DNA of 48,030 nucleotides from Selenomonas sp. GTDB lineage: Bacteria > Bacillota > Negativicutes > Selenomonadales > Selenomonadaceae. The DNA is taken from NCBI GenBank assembly GCA_018052705.1, contig JAGPMW010000017.1, positions 1 through 48,030 of the forward strand, in the 5' to 3' direction. Positions within the stretch are counted from its first letter, which is position 1. Every line of letters starts with the position of its first letter. The notes beneath the pieces were generated by a model, which worked only from the letters and a program-made list of their open reading frames with translations, ran no database searches and was not told where the DNA came from. The translations under genes and the position numbers were made by a program. Positions 17,884 to 26,193 of the stretch are shown here, piece by piece.

Positions 17884-19595
17884 TTTGCAGCATCACGCTG
17901 CTGATCACGTAGCAACAACCCATTGAATTCTTCTTCCGGCAACGGCCGCGAGAAATAATAACCCTGGATATCCTCGCAGCCGATGCTGCCAAGGAAGTCC
18001 ACTTGCGGCTTCGTCTCGACACCTTCTACCACAATGCCCATCTCCAGATTCTGGGCCATACTGACGATTGCACGGATAATCGCACTGGCACGGGTCGAGC
18101 GTTCAATCTCACGCACAAAGCCCATATCGATCTTCAGCACATCCACAGGGAGATCCTTGAGCATATTCAGTGAAGAATAGCCGCTGCCAAAATCATCCAT
18201 CAGGACCGAAAAGCCATTCATCCGCAGTTCACGGACCACCATCATCAGCTGATGCGGATTATCTGTATAAGCGCTCTCCGTAACCTCCAGTTTCAGCATC
18301 CACGGCTCAAGTTCATACTTCTTGATCAGATGCAGCAGAAACTCAATCAGATCGAGATTGTAGAAATTCAGCCGCGAAACATTCACCGACACCGGAACGA
18401 ACGCCCCGCCACGCGCCAGTGATGCCTTCAGGAACCGGCAGGCCTCTTCCCAGATAAACCGGTCCAGCCGGACAACAAAGCCATTGCGCTCAAACACGGG
18501 GATGAACTTTCCCGGAGGAATCATTCCTTTCACCGGATGGTTCCAGCGGACCAGCGCCTCAGCACTCACAATCTGATTCGTACGAAGATTATAGACCGGC
18601 TGCATATAGACGCAGAACTGACCTTCCTGCAGCGCAAACTCCATGTCCCGGACAATCATCTGCTCCTCCAGCATGAGCTCGCGCATACTTTTATCATAGT
18701 AGGCATACCGCGTTATATAATTTCCCTTGACACGATTCAGCGCCATATGCGCACGATCGCACATCTGATCGACCGGCAGAAAGGCATTATCGACCGGATA
18801 GACCCCGGCGTAAAAAAGGATATTGTGACTGATCCCGAGCGACTGGACCGTACTGTCGAGCCCGGCAATCAGCTTTTCAATGTTAAGCTGCGAAGCTGGC
18901 AGGCACAGAGCAAAATGATCAGCTTCAATCCGCGCACAAAGACCTTTCTCTCCCATGATGACTTTAAAATAATAGGCCGCTGTCTTCAAAATCAAATTTC
19001 CCATCTCAATGCGGAACAGATCATTGATGACCTTGAAACAGCTGATATCTAAATAAACAATATTATACGCCGTATCAGCATTGCCCTGCATAAGCTCGGC
19101 GGCCTTCCGGTAAAACGTCTCGCGATTATAGATCTGCGTCAACGAGTCCTTCTCGATATAACGATGCATCTCGACCAGCTGGCGATCCTTGGCCAGCTGC
19201 TCAACCTTGCGCCATTCATTCTCGAGCCGGGCCATGACATTCTTTACCCGGCACCGTATGATGGTCGGATTATATGGCTTGGTAATGAAATCCGCTGCGC
19301 CCATCTCCATCGCCCGCGCCTCACTATCGCCGTCGCTGCGCGCCGTCATGACGATCACCGGGATTCCGGCATACTGATCCCGGCGTTTCATGATTCCCAG
19401 CAACTCGTAACCATCCATCACTGGCATGACCAGATCGACCAGCACGATACCTACAGGCTGGCTCTCAATTATCTTCAATGCTTCCTGTCCATTCACCGCT
19501 TCCAGCACAGTATATTCGTCCTGGAAAAATTGGGAGAGCACCGCCCGGTTGATCTCCACATCATCGACTATCAGCATCACAGTTTTTTCGTCCAT
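17880..19595 (-). CDS. Response regulator with degenerate GGDEF and intact EAL domains
   Basis: 571 residues. A receiver domain (1-125) has acidic pair Asp11-Asp12, phospho-acceptor Asp54, Thr84 and Lys106. A GGDEF-like domain (about 160-300) has EADHF in place of GGDEF, so it is probably not a cyclase. The EAL domain (about 315-560) has EALVRW, NVS, TES, DDFGSGYSSL, KID, EGVET and QGYYFSRP, so it is likely an active c-di-GMP phosphodiesterase. The start at 19595 is the ATG after GAAGGCGGG; the earlier in-frame ATG at 19637 lacks a site. No histidine kinase is adjacent. It could affect motility, but this is inference. Confidence 0.93.
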   Translation of the reverse strand: MDEKTVMLIVDDVEINRAVLSQFFQDEYTVLEAVNGQEALKIIESQPVGIVLVDLVMPVMDGYELLGIMKRRDQYAGIPVIVMTARSDGDSEARAMEMGAADFITKPYNPTIIRCRVKNVMARLENEWRKVEQLAKDRQLVEMHRYIEKDSLTQIYNRETFYRKAAELMQGNADTAYNIVYLDISCFKVINDLFRIEMGNLILKTAAYYFKVIMGEKGLCARIEADHFALCLPASQLNIEKLIAGLDSTVQSLGISHNILFYAGVYPVDNAFLPVDQMCDRAHMALNRVKGNYITRYAYYDKSMRELMLEEQMIVRDMEFALQEGQFCVYMQPVYNLRTNQIVSAEALVRWNHPVKGMIPPGKFIPVFERNGFVVRLDRFIWEEACRFLKASLARGGAFVPVSVNVSRLNFYNLDLIEFLLHLIKKYELEPWMLKLEVTESAYTDNPHQLMMVVRELRMNGFSVLMDDFGSGYSSLNMLKDLPVDVLKIDMGFVREIERSTRASAIIRAIVSMAQNLEMGIVVEGVETKPQVDFLGSIGCEDIQGYYFSRPLPEEEFNGLLLRDQQRDAAK

Positions 19596-19702
19596 AATCC
19601 CGCCTTCTTCACTATGCCACTCACCAAAGGGGTCCAATAGATATATATGTTAATTATACTACAAAGGGTCCCAAAAGTCCTCTAATTGGCAAGCAAATAT
19701 AT

Positions 19703-19750
19703 AGCAGCGCCCCTGTCTGATCTTGTAGGAAATCAGACAAGGGCGCTGCT
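19703..19750. terminator. Strong hairpin after the purine permease gene
   Basis: Arms 19703-19721 and 19732-19750 pair at 18 of 19 positions with a 10-nt loop. It lies in the gap between the permease stop and the start of the GGDEF-EAL gene. The T run is weak, but the stem is very stable. Confidence 0.6.
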
Positions 19751-19787
19751 AAAAGCTTTATGTGAATTCTATACGCCAGAGGCGCAC

Positions 19788-21068
19788 TCAGAACCTTGCC
19801 TGGAAAACAAGATTCAAGAGGAAAAGAAAGCCAAGTCCATACCCCAGTGCATGGACTTCACGGACACGCCCATCCATGAGCTTCAGCAGGGGATATGCTG
19901 TAAACCCAAAAGCGAGACCCGTGGAAATACTGCCCGACCAGGGGATCAGCACAACGACCAGAAAGGCGGGGAACCATTCTGAAAAGTCGTTGAAATCCAT
20001 GTACTGAAGCTGCTGCATCATCATGGCACCAGTAATAATGATAACAGGTGCGATGGCAGCCTGGGGCACAAAGGAAAGAAAAGGAATAAAGAAAAGAGAA
20101 AGGGCAAACAGCGCAGCCGCCGTCAGGGCCATAAGCCCCGTTCGGCCGCCACTCGCGATACCAGCTGCACTCTCAGCAGCCGCAACCGTCGGGCTGGTGC
20201 CCAGTAAACCCGAGAACATGGTCGTAATGGCCGAGCCCTCGAAGGTTTTCTTAAATCGGCGCTGATCAGGAAGAATTCCCTCCAGCAATCCCATCGTCTC
20301 GAAAATCATAATCATCGACATCGAGAACACCGACAGGAGAAAAGGAATACTGAGAATATGCGAAAAGTCTGCCTGAAACATCAGCTCCGGATACAGACGG
20401 ATATGACTAAGGTTGAGATCCAACGGCACCGCATCGCGGATACCGGCAAAATAGCCGACCAGACTCGTCGCGATAATGGCCAGGAAGAAACTGCCCATCA
20501 CCCCCCGCAGGTAAAGACCAAGGCTCAATACTAAACCAAACAAGGCCAGTAACGCAGCCGGATTCGTCAATGAGCCAAGCTCAATGATTGAGCTCGTTCC
20601 GCGCTGAATCAGCTGTGCTTTTTCCAGGCCAATCTCGACCAGATACAGACCGATCCCAGCTGTAATTGCACATTTCAGCGATGAAGGAACAGCCTGACTC
20701 AACCGGATGCACCAACGGGTACAAGCGACAAAGGCAAAAACCAGGCCGGACACCAGCGAGATCGCAATTGCTTCATGCCAGTGCAGCCCCATATGAACGC
20801 AGATCGTATAGGTAAAAAATGCATTGATGCCCATACCCGGCGTCAGCACAATCGGCGCATCTGCCACAAACGCCATCAGCAGGCAGCCAATAATTGAGGA
20901 AAAGATTGTCGCAAACACAGACAGCTCGGCGGGGATACCCGCATCCGCCAGAATCAGCGGATTAACGATAATAATATAGGATATAGCAAAAAACGCCGTA
21001 ATCCCTGCGATCAATTCCCGCTGCCAGACCTTACGGTCTTTAAGTGCACCGCCAAATAAATGCTTCAT
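19788..21068 (-). CDS. NCS2/AzgA-type purine permease
   Basis: 426 residues, about 12-13 hydrophobic segments. ITAFFAISYIIIVNPLILADAG, VLTPGMGINAFFTY, ITAGIGLYLVEIGL and GTSPTVAAAESAAGIASGGRTG are signatures of the AzgA/PbuG branch of proton-coupled purine-base (adenine, guanine, hypoxanthine) permeases in the inner membrane. AGGACG-type site lies upstream of the ATG. The gene is single and divergent from a Crp/Fnr gene. A hairpin plus T-run precedes it at 21132-21162. Confidence 0.92.
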   Translation of the reverse strand: MKHLFGGALKDRKVWQRELIAGITAFFAISYIIIVNPLILADAGIPAELSVFATIFSSIIGCLLMAFVADAPIVLTPGMGINAFFTYTICVHMGLHWHEAIAISLVSGLVFAFVACTRWCIRLSQAVPSSLKCAITAGIGLYLVEIGLEKAQLIQRGTSSIIELGSLTNPAALLALFGLVLSLGLYLRGVMGSFFLAIIATSLVGYFAGIRDAVPLDLNLSHIRLYPELMFQADFSHILSIPFLLSVFSMSMIMIFETMGLLEGILPDQRRFKKTFEGSAITTMFSGLLGTSPTVAAAESAAGIASGGRTGLMALTAAALFALSLFFIPFLSFVPQAAIAPVIIITGAMMMQQLQYMDFNDFSEWFPAFLVVVLIPWSGSISTGLAFGFTAYPLLKLMDGRVREVHALGYGLGFLFLLNLVFQARF

Positions 21069-21131
21069 AAACTGCGTCGTCCTGCCTTTCCTCGATTTCT
21101 ATCACTACTATAAGTCTACACACTCTAACGT

Positions 21132-21162
21132 AAAAAAAAAAGGACATTTGTCTATAATGTCC
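21132..21162 (-). terminator. Hairpin plus T-run in the permease leader (possible attenuator)
   Basis: Minus strand: GGACATT, 7-nt loop, AATGTCC, then ten T. It lies 64-94 nt upstream of the permease start and on the same strand, so it would stop transcripts starting in the divergent spacer. No purine-riboswitch consensus is seen upstream. Confidence 0.6.
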
Positions 21163-21291
21163 CTAAATTAATTATTTATCTTTATTCTGAATCTTACAGT
21201 ATTATTCACAAATCCATATTTCACTATCTGCGTAAAATATTATATAATAGAAGCAATTACCATTTCAAATGGGCTAAGAAAGGATACAACT

Positions 21292-21948
21292 ATGAAGCTT
21301 GACTACATGCTCACTCACATGCCGGAGGAGATCAAACGTCAGATTAGCCATAAAATTTTCCTGCCAGGTGAGTCCGTTGTCCGCAAAGGTGAGCAGGCCG
21401 ACCACGTCTACCTGCTCACTCAGGGCAGCACCCGCGTCAGTAACGAATTTGCCAGTGGTCAACGATTCACCTTCGGCTCGCTCGAAGTTCCCGACCTCAT
21501 CGGCGATCTTGAGGTTCTCGCCGGGCAGCCGGTCTTCTCGGCATCCAACGAAGCCATCACTACCTGCAACGTCCTGACAATGAGCGCCGCCACCTTCCTG
21601 CAATGGATGCGGGCAGACAACGAGTTTGCAGTGGCAGTAGCACAGCTGCTCGCCGCCAAAATGTATCCGACCTCCAACGAAGCCGGCCGCGTCAAGTTCC
21701 TCCCCAGTCTCGAAAGGCTGCATACCTATCTGGTAAAGCGGCAGGGCGACATCCGGACGGATCTATTTATCCTGCATACCAGCCGGCAGCAGATTGCCGA
21801 TGATATCGGCACCAGCGTCAAAACCGTCAATCGCGGCGTCACAAAACTGAAAGAAGCCGGTCTGATTGGCCTGCATCACGGCAAGATCACCATCACCCCG
21901 GAACAGCAGCAGGCATTGCGCAAAACATTGCCGATCATTGACGACTAA
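21292..21948 (+). CDS. Crp/Fnr family transcriptional regulator
   Basis: 218 residues. An N-terminal cyclic-nucleotide-binding-type beta roll (about 18-115; IFLPGESVVRKGEQADHVYLL, DLIGDLEVLAG) is followed by a dimer helix and a C-terminal Crp-type helix-turn-helix (SRQQIADDIGTSVKTVNRGVTKLKEAGLI). No N-terminal Cys cluster for an iron-sulphur centre is present, so it is not a classical Fnr. The effector is unknown. AAAGGA lies upstream of the ATG. It is followed 21 nt later by a small membrane-protein gene, probably co-transcribed. Confidence 0.92.
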   Translation: MKLDYMLTHMPEEIKRQISHKIFLPGESVVRKGEQADHVYLLTQGSTRVSNEFASGQRFTFGSLEVPDLIGDLEVLAGQPVFSASNEAITTCNVLTMSAATFLQWMRADNEFAVAVAQLLAAKMYPTSNEAGRVKFLPSLERLHTYLVKRQGDIRTDLFILHTSRQQIADDIGTSVKTVNRGVTKLKEAGLIGLHHGKITITPEQQQALRKTLPIIDD

Positions 21949-21969
21949 TCGATAATGAAAGGAACACTC

Positions 21970-22449
21970 ATGCACTTCACCTGGAAAAAAACCATCCTGT
22001 TCACCGGGCTGGCACTTATGCTGATCGGTATATTCGGTCTGTCCTATACCTGGAACATTGACCACCGCAGCGCCGACAGCCTGTCATCCTACTGCCGCAT
22101 CGACTTCCAAAGCTCCCACAATGAGACCGGAGGGCTCGAAGGAGCTGTTCTTACACTCTGGGACTGGCGCTATGACGATGCCAAACTCAAGCCGGACGCC
22201 ATCCTCTATACCGATGGTGCGGCCTGGGAAATGAAAGCCGCCGTCAAACAAACGCCGCCACCACACGATAGCAAAGCACACGAATATCAAAACGAGAACA
22301 AACTGTTCGTTGAACTGCCCCATTCCAGTCTGGCAGCCATCAAAAAAGCAGATAGTGTCCGCTTCCGCTTCTATTACGATAATGGGCAGACGATCGACCT
22401 GCCGCTCAACGCCCCCGATCTGGAATACTGGAAACGACAGGTTGAATAA
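21970..22449 (+). CDS. Small membrane-anchored protein of unknown function
   Basis: 159 residues. A basic start (MHFTWKK) and one hydrophobic segment (TILFTGLALMLIGIFGLSYTW) suggest a signal anchor with an extracytoplasmic region. I do not recognise the domain. The start at 21970 is preferred because AAAGGA lies 6 nt upstream; an ATG at 21955 is also in frame. It is likely in one unit with the Crp/Fnr gene and ends at a bidirectional terminator. Confidence 0.75.
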   Translation: MHFTWKKTILFTGLALMLIGIFGLSYTWNIDHRSADSLSSYCRIDFQSSHNETGGLEGAVLTLWDWRYDDAKLKPDAILYTDGAAWEMKAAVKQTPPPHDSKAHEYQNENKLFVELPHSSLAAIKKADSVRFRFYYDNGQTIDLPLNAPDLEYWKRQVE

Positions 22450-22453
22450 AAAA

Positions 22454-22488
22454 GATGCAGCCAGCTGCTTTTAGCAGCCGACTGCATC
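22454..22488. terminator. Bidirectional terminator between convergent genes
   Basis: GATGCAG ... GCTGCT / AGCAGC ... CTGCATC stem, with small internal mismatches, lies between the stops of the membrane-protein gene (+) and alr (-). A/T runs flank both sides. Confidence 0.75.
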
Positions 22489-22493
22489 CCTAT

Positions 22494-23603
22494 TTATTTC
22501 TTATAGATACGTGGCACCCTCGGACCAATCAGGCACGGGACCTCGTAGTTGATGGTCCCCAGCCAGCTGGCAGCCTCATCGACGGTCAGCGTCGCGCTGC
22601 CAAAAAGAGTAGCCGTATCCCCGATCGAAACCTCCGGGATATCCGTTACATCGATCATGACCTGATCCATACAGATACGGCCGGCAATCCTGGCGCGGCG
22701 GCCACGGATTTCGACGCAGCCCTTCTGAGCATACGCACGGATATAGCCATCGGCATAGCCAATCGGCAGCGTCGCGATACGGCATTCCCGCTCAGCCGTG
22801 AACTGGCGGCCATAACCGATACTCTCCCCCGGATGCAGTGTTTTCAGCCAGACAACCTTTGCCTGCAGCTTCATGACCGGCTGCAGCGTAATCGGATGGG
22901 ACACCTCTGACGACGGCCACAGGCCATACTGGATGACCCCCGCCCGCACCATATTGAAGTGAGCCTCAGGAATCTCAAGGATAGCCGCCGACTCGGCAAT
23001 ATGGCAGAGAGGCAGCGCAATCCCCTGCTCTTTTACTGCAGCAATCGCCTGCTGAAACTTAGCCAGCTGCATCCGTGTATAGGCCTTGTCCCGGCAGTCT
23101 GCCATCGCAAAATGGGAGAACATTCCTTCGATCTCGATTCCGGGCAGTGCCGCAACCTTCGCCGCGAGCGCACCAATCTCTTCAGGCCGAACACCAATGC
23201 GTCCCATGCCCGTGTCCACTTTCAGATGGACACGCACCGTCTTATGCTGGGCGACTGCCGCTGCCGACAGCGCCCGTGGCAAGGCGTCATCGCAGACAAC
23301 CTGCGTGATCTCATAGGCAACGACATCGGCAGCCTCTTCTGGCAAAACCAGCCCCAGCAGCAGGATTGGCGTTGTAAACCCTGCCTGACGCAGCTCGATG
23401 CCTTCTGACAGCGTAGCTACGGCCAGATAGGCAGCACCAGCTTCCACAGCAGCTCTCGCTACCGGGATTGCCCCATGCCCATAGGCATTGGCTTTCACTA
23501 CGGCACAAAGCTTCACAGCCGGATTCAACTGCTTCCTGATTTCCTGATAATTATGGTTTAAAGCGCCAAGGTCGATTTCTGCCCAGGCTGCACGAATTGA
23601 CAT
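22494..23603 (-). CDS. alr: Alanine racemase
   Basis: 369 residues, PLP-dependent, makes D-alanine for peptidoglycan. The PLP lysine is Lys37 in CAVVKANAYGHG. KVDTGMGRIGV, GVIQYGLWPS, GESIGYGRQF (catalytic Tyr) and GRICMDQVMIDV are present. The start at 23603 (MSIRAAWAEIDLGAL) has GAAGGAGTG about 10 nt upstream; the longer in-frame start at 23660 is unlikely. Divergent from the NusG-II gene, with about 87 nt between them. Confidence 0.96.
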   Translation of the reverse strand: MSIRAAWAEIDLGALNHNYQEIRKQLNPAVKLCAVVKANAYGHGAIPVARAAVEAGAAYLAVATLSEGIELRQAGFTTPILLLGLVLPEEAADVVAYEITQVVCDDALPRALSAAAVAQHKTVRVHLKVDTGMGRIGVRPEEIGALAAKVAALPGIEIEGMFSHFAMADCRDKAYTRMQLAKFQQAIAAVKEQGIALPLCHIAESAAILEIPEAHFNMVRAGVIQYGLWPSSEVSHPITLQPVMKLQAKVVWLKTLHPGESIGYGRQFTAERECRIATLPIGYADGYIRAYAQKGCVEIRGRRARIAGRICMDQVMIDVTDIPEVSIGDTATLFGSATLTVDEAASWLGTINYEVPCLIGPRVPRIYKK

Positions 23604-23690
23604 CGTTCGGTCGCACTCCTTCTCTATACAAGGCTTATCCTCGAGATTTAAGTATAGCAAAAGTATCGGACAAAGTCCATAAAGGTAACT

Positions 23691-24086
23691 ATGATGAAAA
23701 TGCTGAAAAAAGCGGATATCCTGCTTATCCTGTGCCTGCTGCTGCTGTCACTGATTCCACTGGCACGATGGGCAGGCCGACAGCCGGACAATCTCTATGC
23801 CGATATTACCGTTGACGGCCGGCTGGAACGGCGGATTCCCTTGTCATCCCATCAGGGCCGGGAAGTCTTCACCATCCAGACAGCAGCCGGCAGCAATACG
23901 ATCTGCGTGGAGGATGCCTCAATTGCCGTGATCAGCGCCGATTGCAGCGATGCGGTCTGCGTCGACACCGGCAAAGCCAGACATCCCGGCGATATCATCG
24001 CCTGTCTGCCGCATCGCCTGATCATTGAAGTAAAAGGCAGCACCGCAAGCCAGCCTGCCGATGAGGAGCTGATCCACACACGATGA
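23691..24086 (+). CDS. NusG domain II-containing membrane-anchored protein
   Basis: 131 residues. One N-terminal hydrophobic segment (ADILLILCLLLLSLIPLARW), then a beta-rich domain with VEDASIAVISADCSDAVCVDTGKARHPGDIIACLPHRLIIEV, typical of the NusG-II (DUF1312) family. That family is commonly encoded next to Gx-transporter-type genes and sometimes near RnfB- or ApbE-type redox genes. The function is not established. AAAGG lies upstream of the ATG; the stop overlaps the next gene (ATGA). Confidence 0.87.
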   Translation: MMKMLKKADILLILCLLLLSLIPLARWAGRQPDNLYADITVDGRLERRIPLSSHQGREVFTIQTAAGSNTICVEDASIAVISADCSDAVCVDTGKARHPGDIIACLPHRLIIEVKGSTASQPADEELIHTR

Positions 24087-24592
24087 CAAAAACTTTTAAA
24101 ACCGTATATCTGTCACTGTTAGTTGCCCAGTCGCTCGCGCTATTCCTGTTCGAGGGACTGATCCCGCTGCCATTTCTCGCACCGGGCGCCAAGCTCGGCC
24201 TCGCCAACCTCATCACCCTGATAGCCCTCTACACCCTGCCGCGCTGGCAGGATACTCTGCTTGTCATCCTCGTGCGGATCATTCTCGCCACGATGTTTGG
24301 CGGCGGACCGACTATCCTGCTCTACAGCCTGAGTGGCGGCCTATTGAGTTTTGTTGTCATGCTTCTGCTGCGACGCTACCGCTGTTTTTCTCTCCTTGGC
24401 ATCAGTGCCGCCGGCGGTTTTGCCCACAACCTTGGTCAACTCCTAGTTGCCAGCCTGGTCATTGGCAATCCCGGCCTGCTGCTCTATCTTCCCATCCTTG
24501 GTCCCTGTGGGCTCCTGACCGGTCTATTATTGGGCAGCTGTAGTCAATTGATGTTAAAAAAACTGTCCACTAAGCGCTTTCCATCATTCTAA
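24083..24592 (+). CDS. Gx transporter family membrane protein
   Basis: 169 residues, 4-5 hydrophobic segments. FEGLIPLPFLAPGAKLGLANL and AGGFAHNLGQLLVA are characteristic of the Gx transporter family (PF07456), long annotated as heptaprenyl diphosphate synthase component I; a transport role resembling ECF substrate-binding subunits is now thought likely. It overlaps the NusG-II gene by 4 nt (ATGA), so the two are translationally coupled. Confidence 0.87.
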   Translation: MTKTFKTVYLSLLVAQSLALFLFEGLIPLPFLAPGAKLGLANLITLIALYTLPRWQDTLLVILVRIILATMFGGGPTILLYSLSGGLLSFVVMLLLRRYRCFSLLGISAAGGFAHNLGQLLVASLVIGNPGLLLYLPILGPCGLLTGLLLGSCSQLMLKKLSTKRFPSF

Positions 24593-24608
24593 TAATAGCC
24601 ACCATATA

Positions 24609-24640
24609 AAAAAGACCTCCGCAAATGCGGAGGTCTTTTT
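24609..24640. terminator. Bidirectional terminator, Gx gene / ompM copy 1
   Basis: 15-bp perfect arms (24609-24623 and 24626-24640), A-run on one side and T-run on the other, between convergent genes. Confidence 0.9.
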
Positions 24641-24669
24641 ACAATCATACTCTGTTTCTGATGGTTAAA

Positions 24670-25932
24670 TCAGAAGAAGAAGTTAACACGACCGAAGATG
24701 TTGGATACATCTTTATCGTCAGACAGCTGCTTGCCATAGCCATAACGGACCTGAGCAACAACGTTCTTGAACGGCGTGTAGTTAGCACCAACTTCCCAAG
24801 CCTTCTGGTTTGCCTTTACAGCATCGAAGGTATTGAAGAAGTCAACATTCTGACCAAGGTGGCGGTAAGCAACCCATGCACCCCAAGTGCCCTTGTTCTC
24901 AGCCTGTGCGCCCTTGTAGGAAACCTGAGCACTGCCAGCCTTCTCATAGTTGTCAGCATCATGGTTCTCAGCATAGAAACCGTTCATAGCAACATTTTTG
25001 CTAAACGTGTACGTGCCCTTCAGGAGCCAGATGTTAGCTTCATCCGTCGTGCCATTCTTATAAGTCGTAGCCTCACCATAATTCTTGACATCCATGCTGT
25101 TCAGATGGTGGTAATCAGCACCAACAGACAGCTTGCCGAACGTATGATCCAGGCCAGCATACTGGTAGTTAGCTACATCAGTAGCATCCGTATCGGCATT
25201 ATTCAAGCGGCCAGCCCCCAACGTCAGCTTCGTAGCACTGCCGAAGGAAACCTGAGCACCGGAGAACGTCGTATCAAAGATGCTATCGTCATCGATCTGA
25301 GCGAACTTACCGAACTTCACCTGGAAATTGCTATAGTCGCCCTGAGCCCATACACGCTTGAGCACAACGTTGCCGCTGCCATCAGTGCCATCAGTGTCGC
25401 CTTTATCCTCTGCAAGATCAGAGTTGGCATCGAGACGTGCCTTCACATGCCAGTTGCTGTTGATCTCTGCCGACGGCTCAAGACGGAACAGTACATTGTT
25501 GGTATGTTTATCTGCATTATCAGACTGACCAGCTTTGCGATTACGAGATATGGTATACTCAGCCGTGCCATTCCATTTAACCATGTCAGCATTGCGCTCC
25601 AGGTTGGATACGCGAACACCGAGGTTGTTCAGCTCATCAGCGAACTCAGCTGCGAGTTTGTCAACGAGAGCCTTGTCGTTGCCACTAACGTTTGGCTTAG
25701 CCATAGCTTTAGCAACAATCTGTGCCATCTCATAACGCGTGATGTTCTTGTCGCCGTTGAACTTGCCATCGCCATAACCCGTGACAACGCCATCAGCAGC
25801 CAGCTGCGTTACAGCATCATAAGCCCAATGGTCAGCCGGAACATCGGAGAACGGGTTTGCAGCAGCGAAAGTCGTGCTGGCAGCGCCAACAACCAGAGCG
25901 GTCGTCAGAGCAGATACGAGAGTCTTTTTCAT
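24670..25932 (-). CDS. SLH-domain outer-membrane porin, OmpM-like, copy 1
   Basis: 420 residues. A signal peptide (ALTTALVVGAASTTFA) precedes one SLH domain (about 25-75: NPFSDVPADHWAYDAVTQLAADGVV, ITRYEMAQIVAKAM), a short coiled-coil (LVDKLAAEFADELNNLGVRVSNLERNAD) and a C-terminal porin-like beta-barrel ending in Phe (RVNFFF), as expected for outer-membrane insertion. In Negativicutes, OmpM/Mep45 binds polyamine-modified peptidoglycan through SLH and holds the outer membrane on. GGAGGA precedes the ATG. This is the last of five tandem copies in the direction of transcription. Its first 300 or so bases and leader are almost identical to copy 2. Confidence 0.95.
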   Translation of the reverse strand: MKKTLVSALTTALVVGAASTTFAAANPFSDVPADHWAYDAVTQLAADGVVTGYGDGKFNGDKNITRYEMAQIVAKAMAKPNVSGNDKALVDKLAAEFADELNNLGVRVSNLERNADMVKWNGTAEYTISRNRKAGQSDNADKHTNNVLFRLEPSAEINSNWHVKARLDANSDLAEDKGDTDGTDGSGNVVLKRVWAQGDYSNFQVKFGKFAQIDDDSIFDTTFSGAQVSFGSATKLTLGAGRLNNADTDATDVANYQYAGLDHTFGKLSVGADYHHLNSMDVKNYGEATTYKNGTTDEANIWLLKGTYTFSKNVAMNGFYAENHDADNYEKAGSAQVSYKGAQAENKGTWGAWVAYRHLGQNVDFFNTFDAVKANQKAWEVGANYTPFKNVVAQVRYGYGKQLSDDKDVSNIFGRVNFFF

Positions 25933-25945
25933 GAAGAACTCCTCC

Positions 25946-26011
25946 TTAAATAAAACGATAAATTAACTTTTCGTCTGGAGAAGCCATTAAAAGTTCCTCA
26001 TGAGTGTCCAT
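25946..26011 (-). promoter_or_regulatory. Conserved leader element and possible upstream ORF, ompM copy 1
   Basis: The conserved motif GAGGAAACATGGACACTC (26002-26019) contains a ribosome-site-like GAGG and an ATG that opens a 21-codon frame starting MDTHEELL. Its TAA stop (25946-25948) abuts the GGAGGA of ompM, an arrangement suited to translational coupling. AACTTTT/AAAAGTT within it can form a hairpin. It is also found upstream of copies 2, 3 (ATG lost) and 5. Confidence 0.5.
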
Positions 26012-26053
26012 GTTTCCTCAGTCTCACTTCTAATTCCCTCTCAAGACATTTTT

Positions 26054-26104
26054 ATAATATCACAACGTGACATAAAACGCAAGCTTTTATAGATAACAAT
26101 TATC
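26054..26104 (-). promoter_or_regulatory. Promoter and Fur-box-like palindrome of ompM copy 1
   Basis: Minus strand: TTGCGT (26077-26082), 17-nt spacer, TATTAT (26054-26059). Just upstream lies GATAATTGTTATC (26092-26104); the extended TGATAATTGTTATCT matches the Fur consensus TGATAATNATTATCA at 13 of 15 positions. It is placed upstream of -35 rather than on the core promoter. Confidence 0.55.
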
Positions 26105-26135
26105 ATCTAGCGGATTAAAGTTTAGTTAATGCAGC

Positions 26136-26165
26136 AAAAGGCCCTCCGCAGTGGCAGAGCGCCTT
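26136..26165 (-). terminator. Terminator after ompM copy 2
   Basis: Stem AAGGC.CTC.GC / GC.GAG.GCCTT with two internal mismatches, followed by T on the minus strand. It lies 29 nt past the copy 2 stop and upstream of the copy 1 promoter. Confidence 0.7.
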
Positions 26166-26193
26166 GCTTGCTATATGTTGTTGCTTTACCCAA

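Noticed and set aside
17880..19595. Bifunctional diguanylate cyclase/phosphodiesterase
   Set aside because: The GGDEF signature is replaced by EADHF, so cyclase activity is unlikely; only the EAL activity is supported.
21069..21291. Purine riboswitch upstream of the permease
   Set aside because: The conserved purine-aptamer core and two loop-loop helices were looked for on the minus strand and not found; only the terminator hairpin is supported.
24625..25953. A 442-codon plus-strand frame opposite ompM copy 1, and similar ones opposite the other copies
   Set aside because: Repeated in each paralogue only because the coding strand is conserved; low-complexity sequence without start signals.
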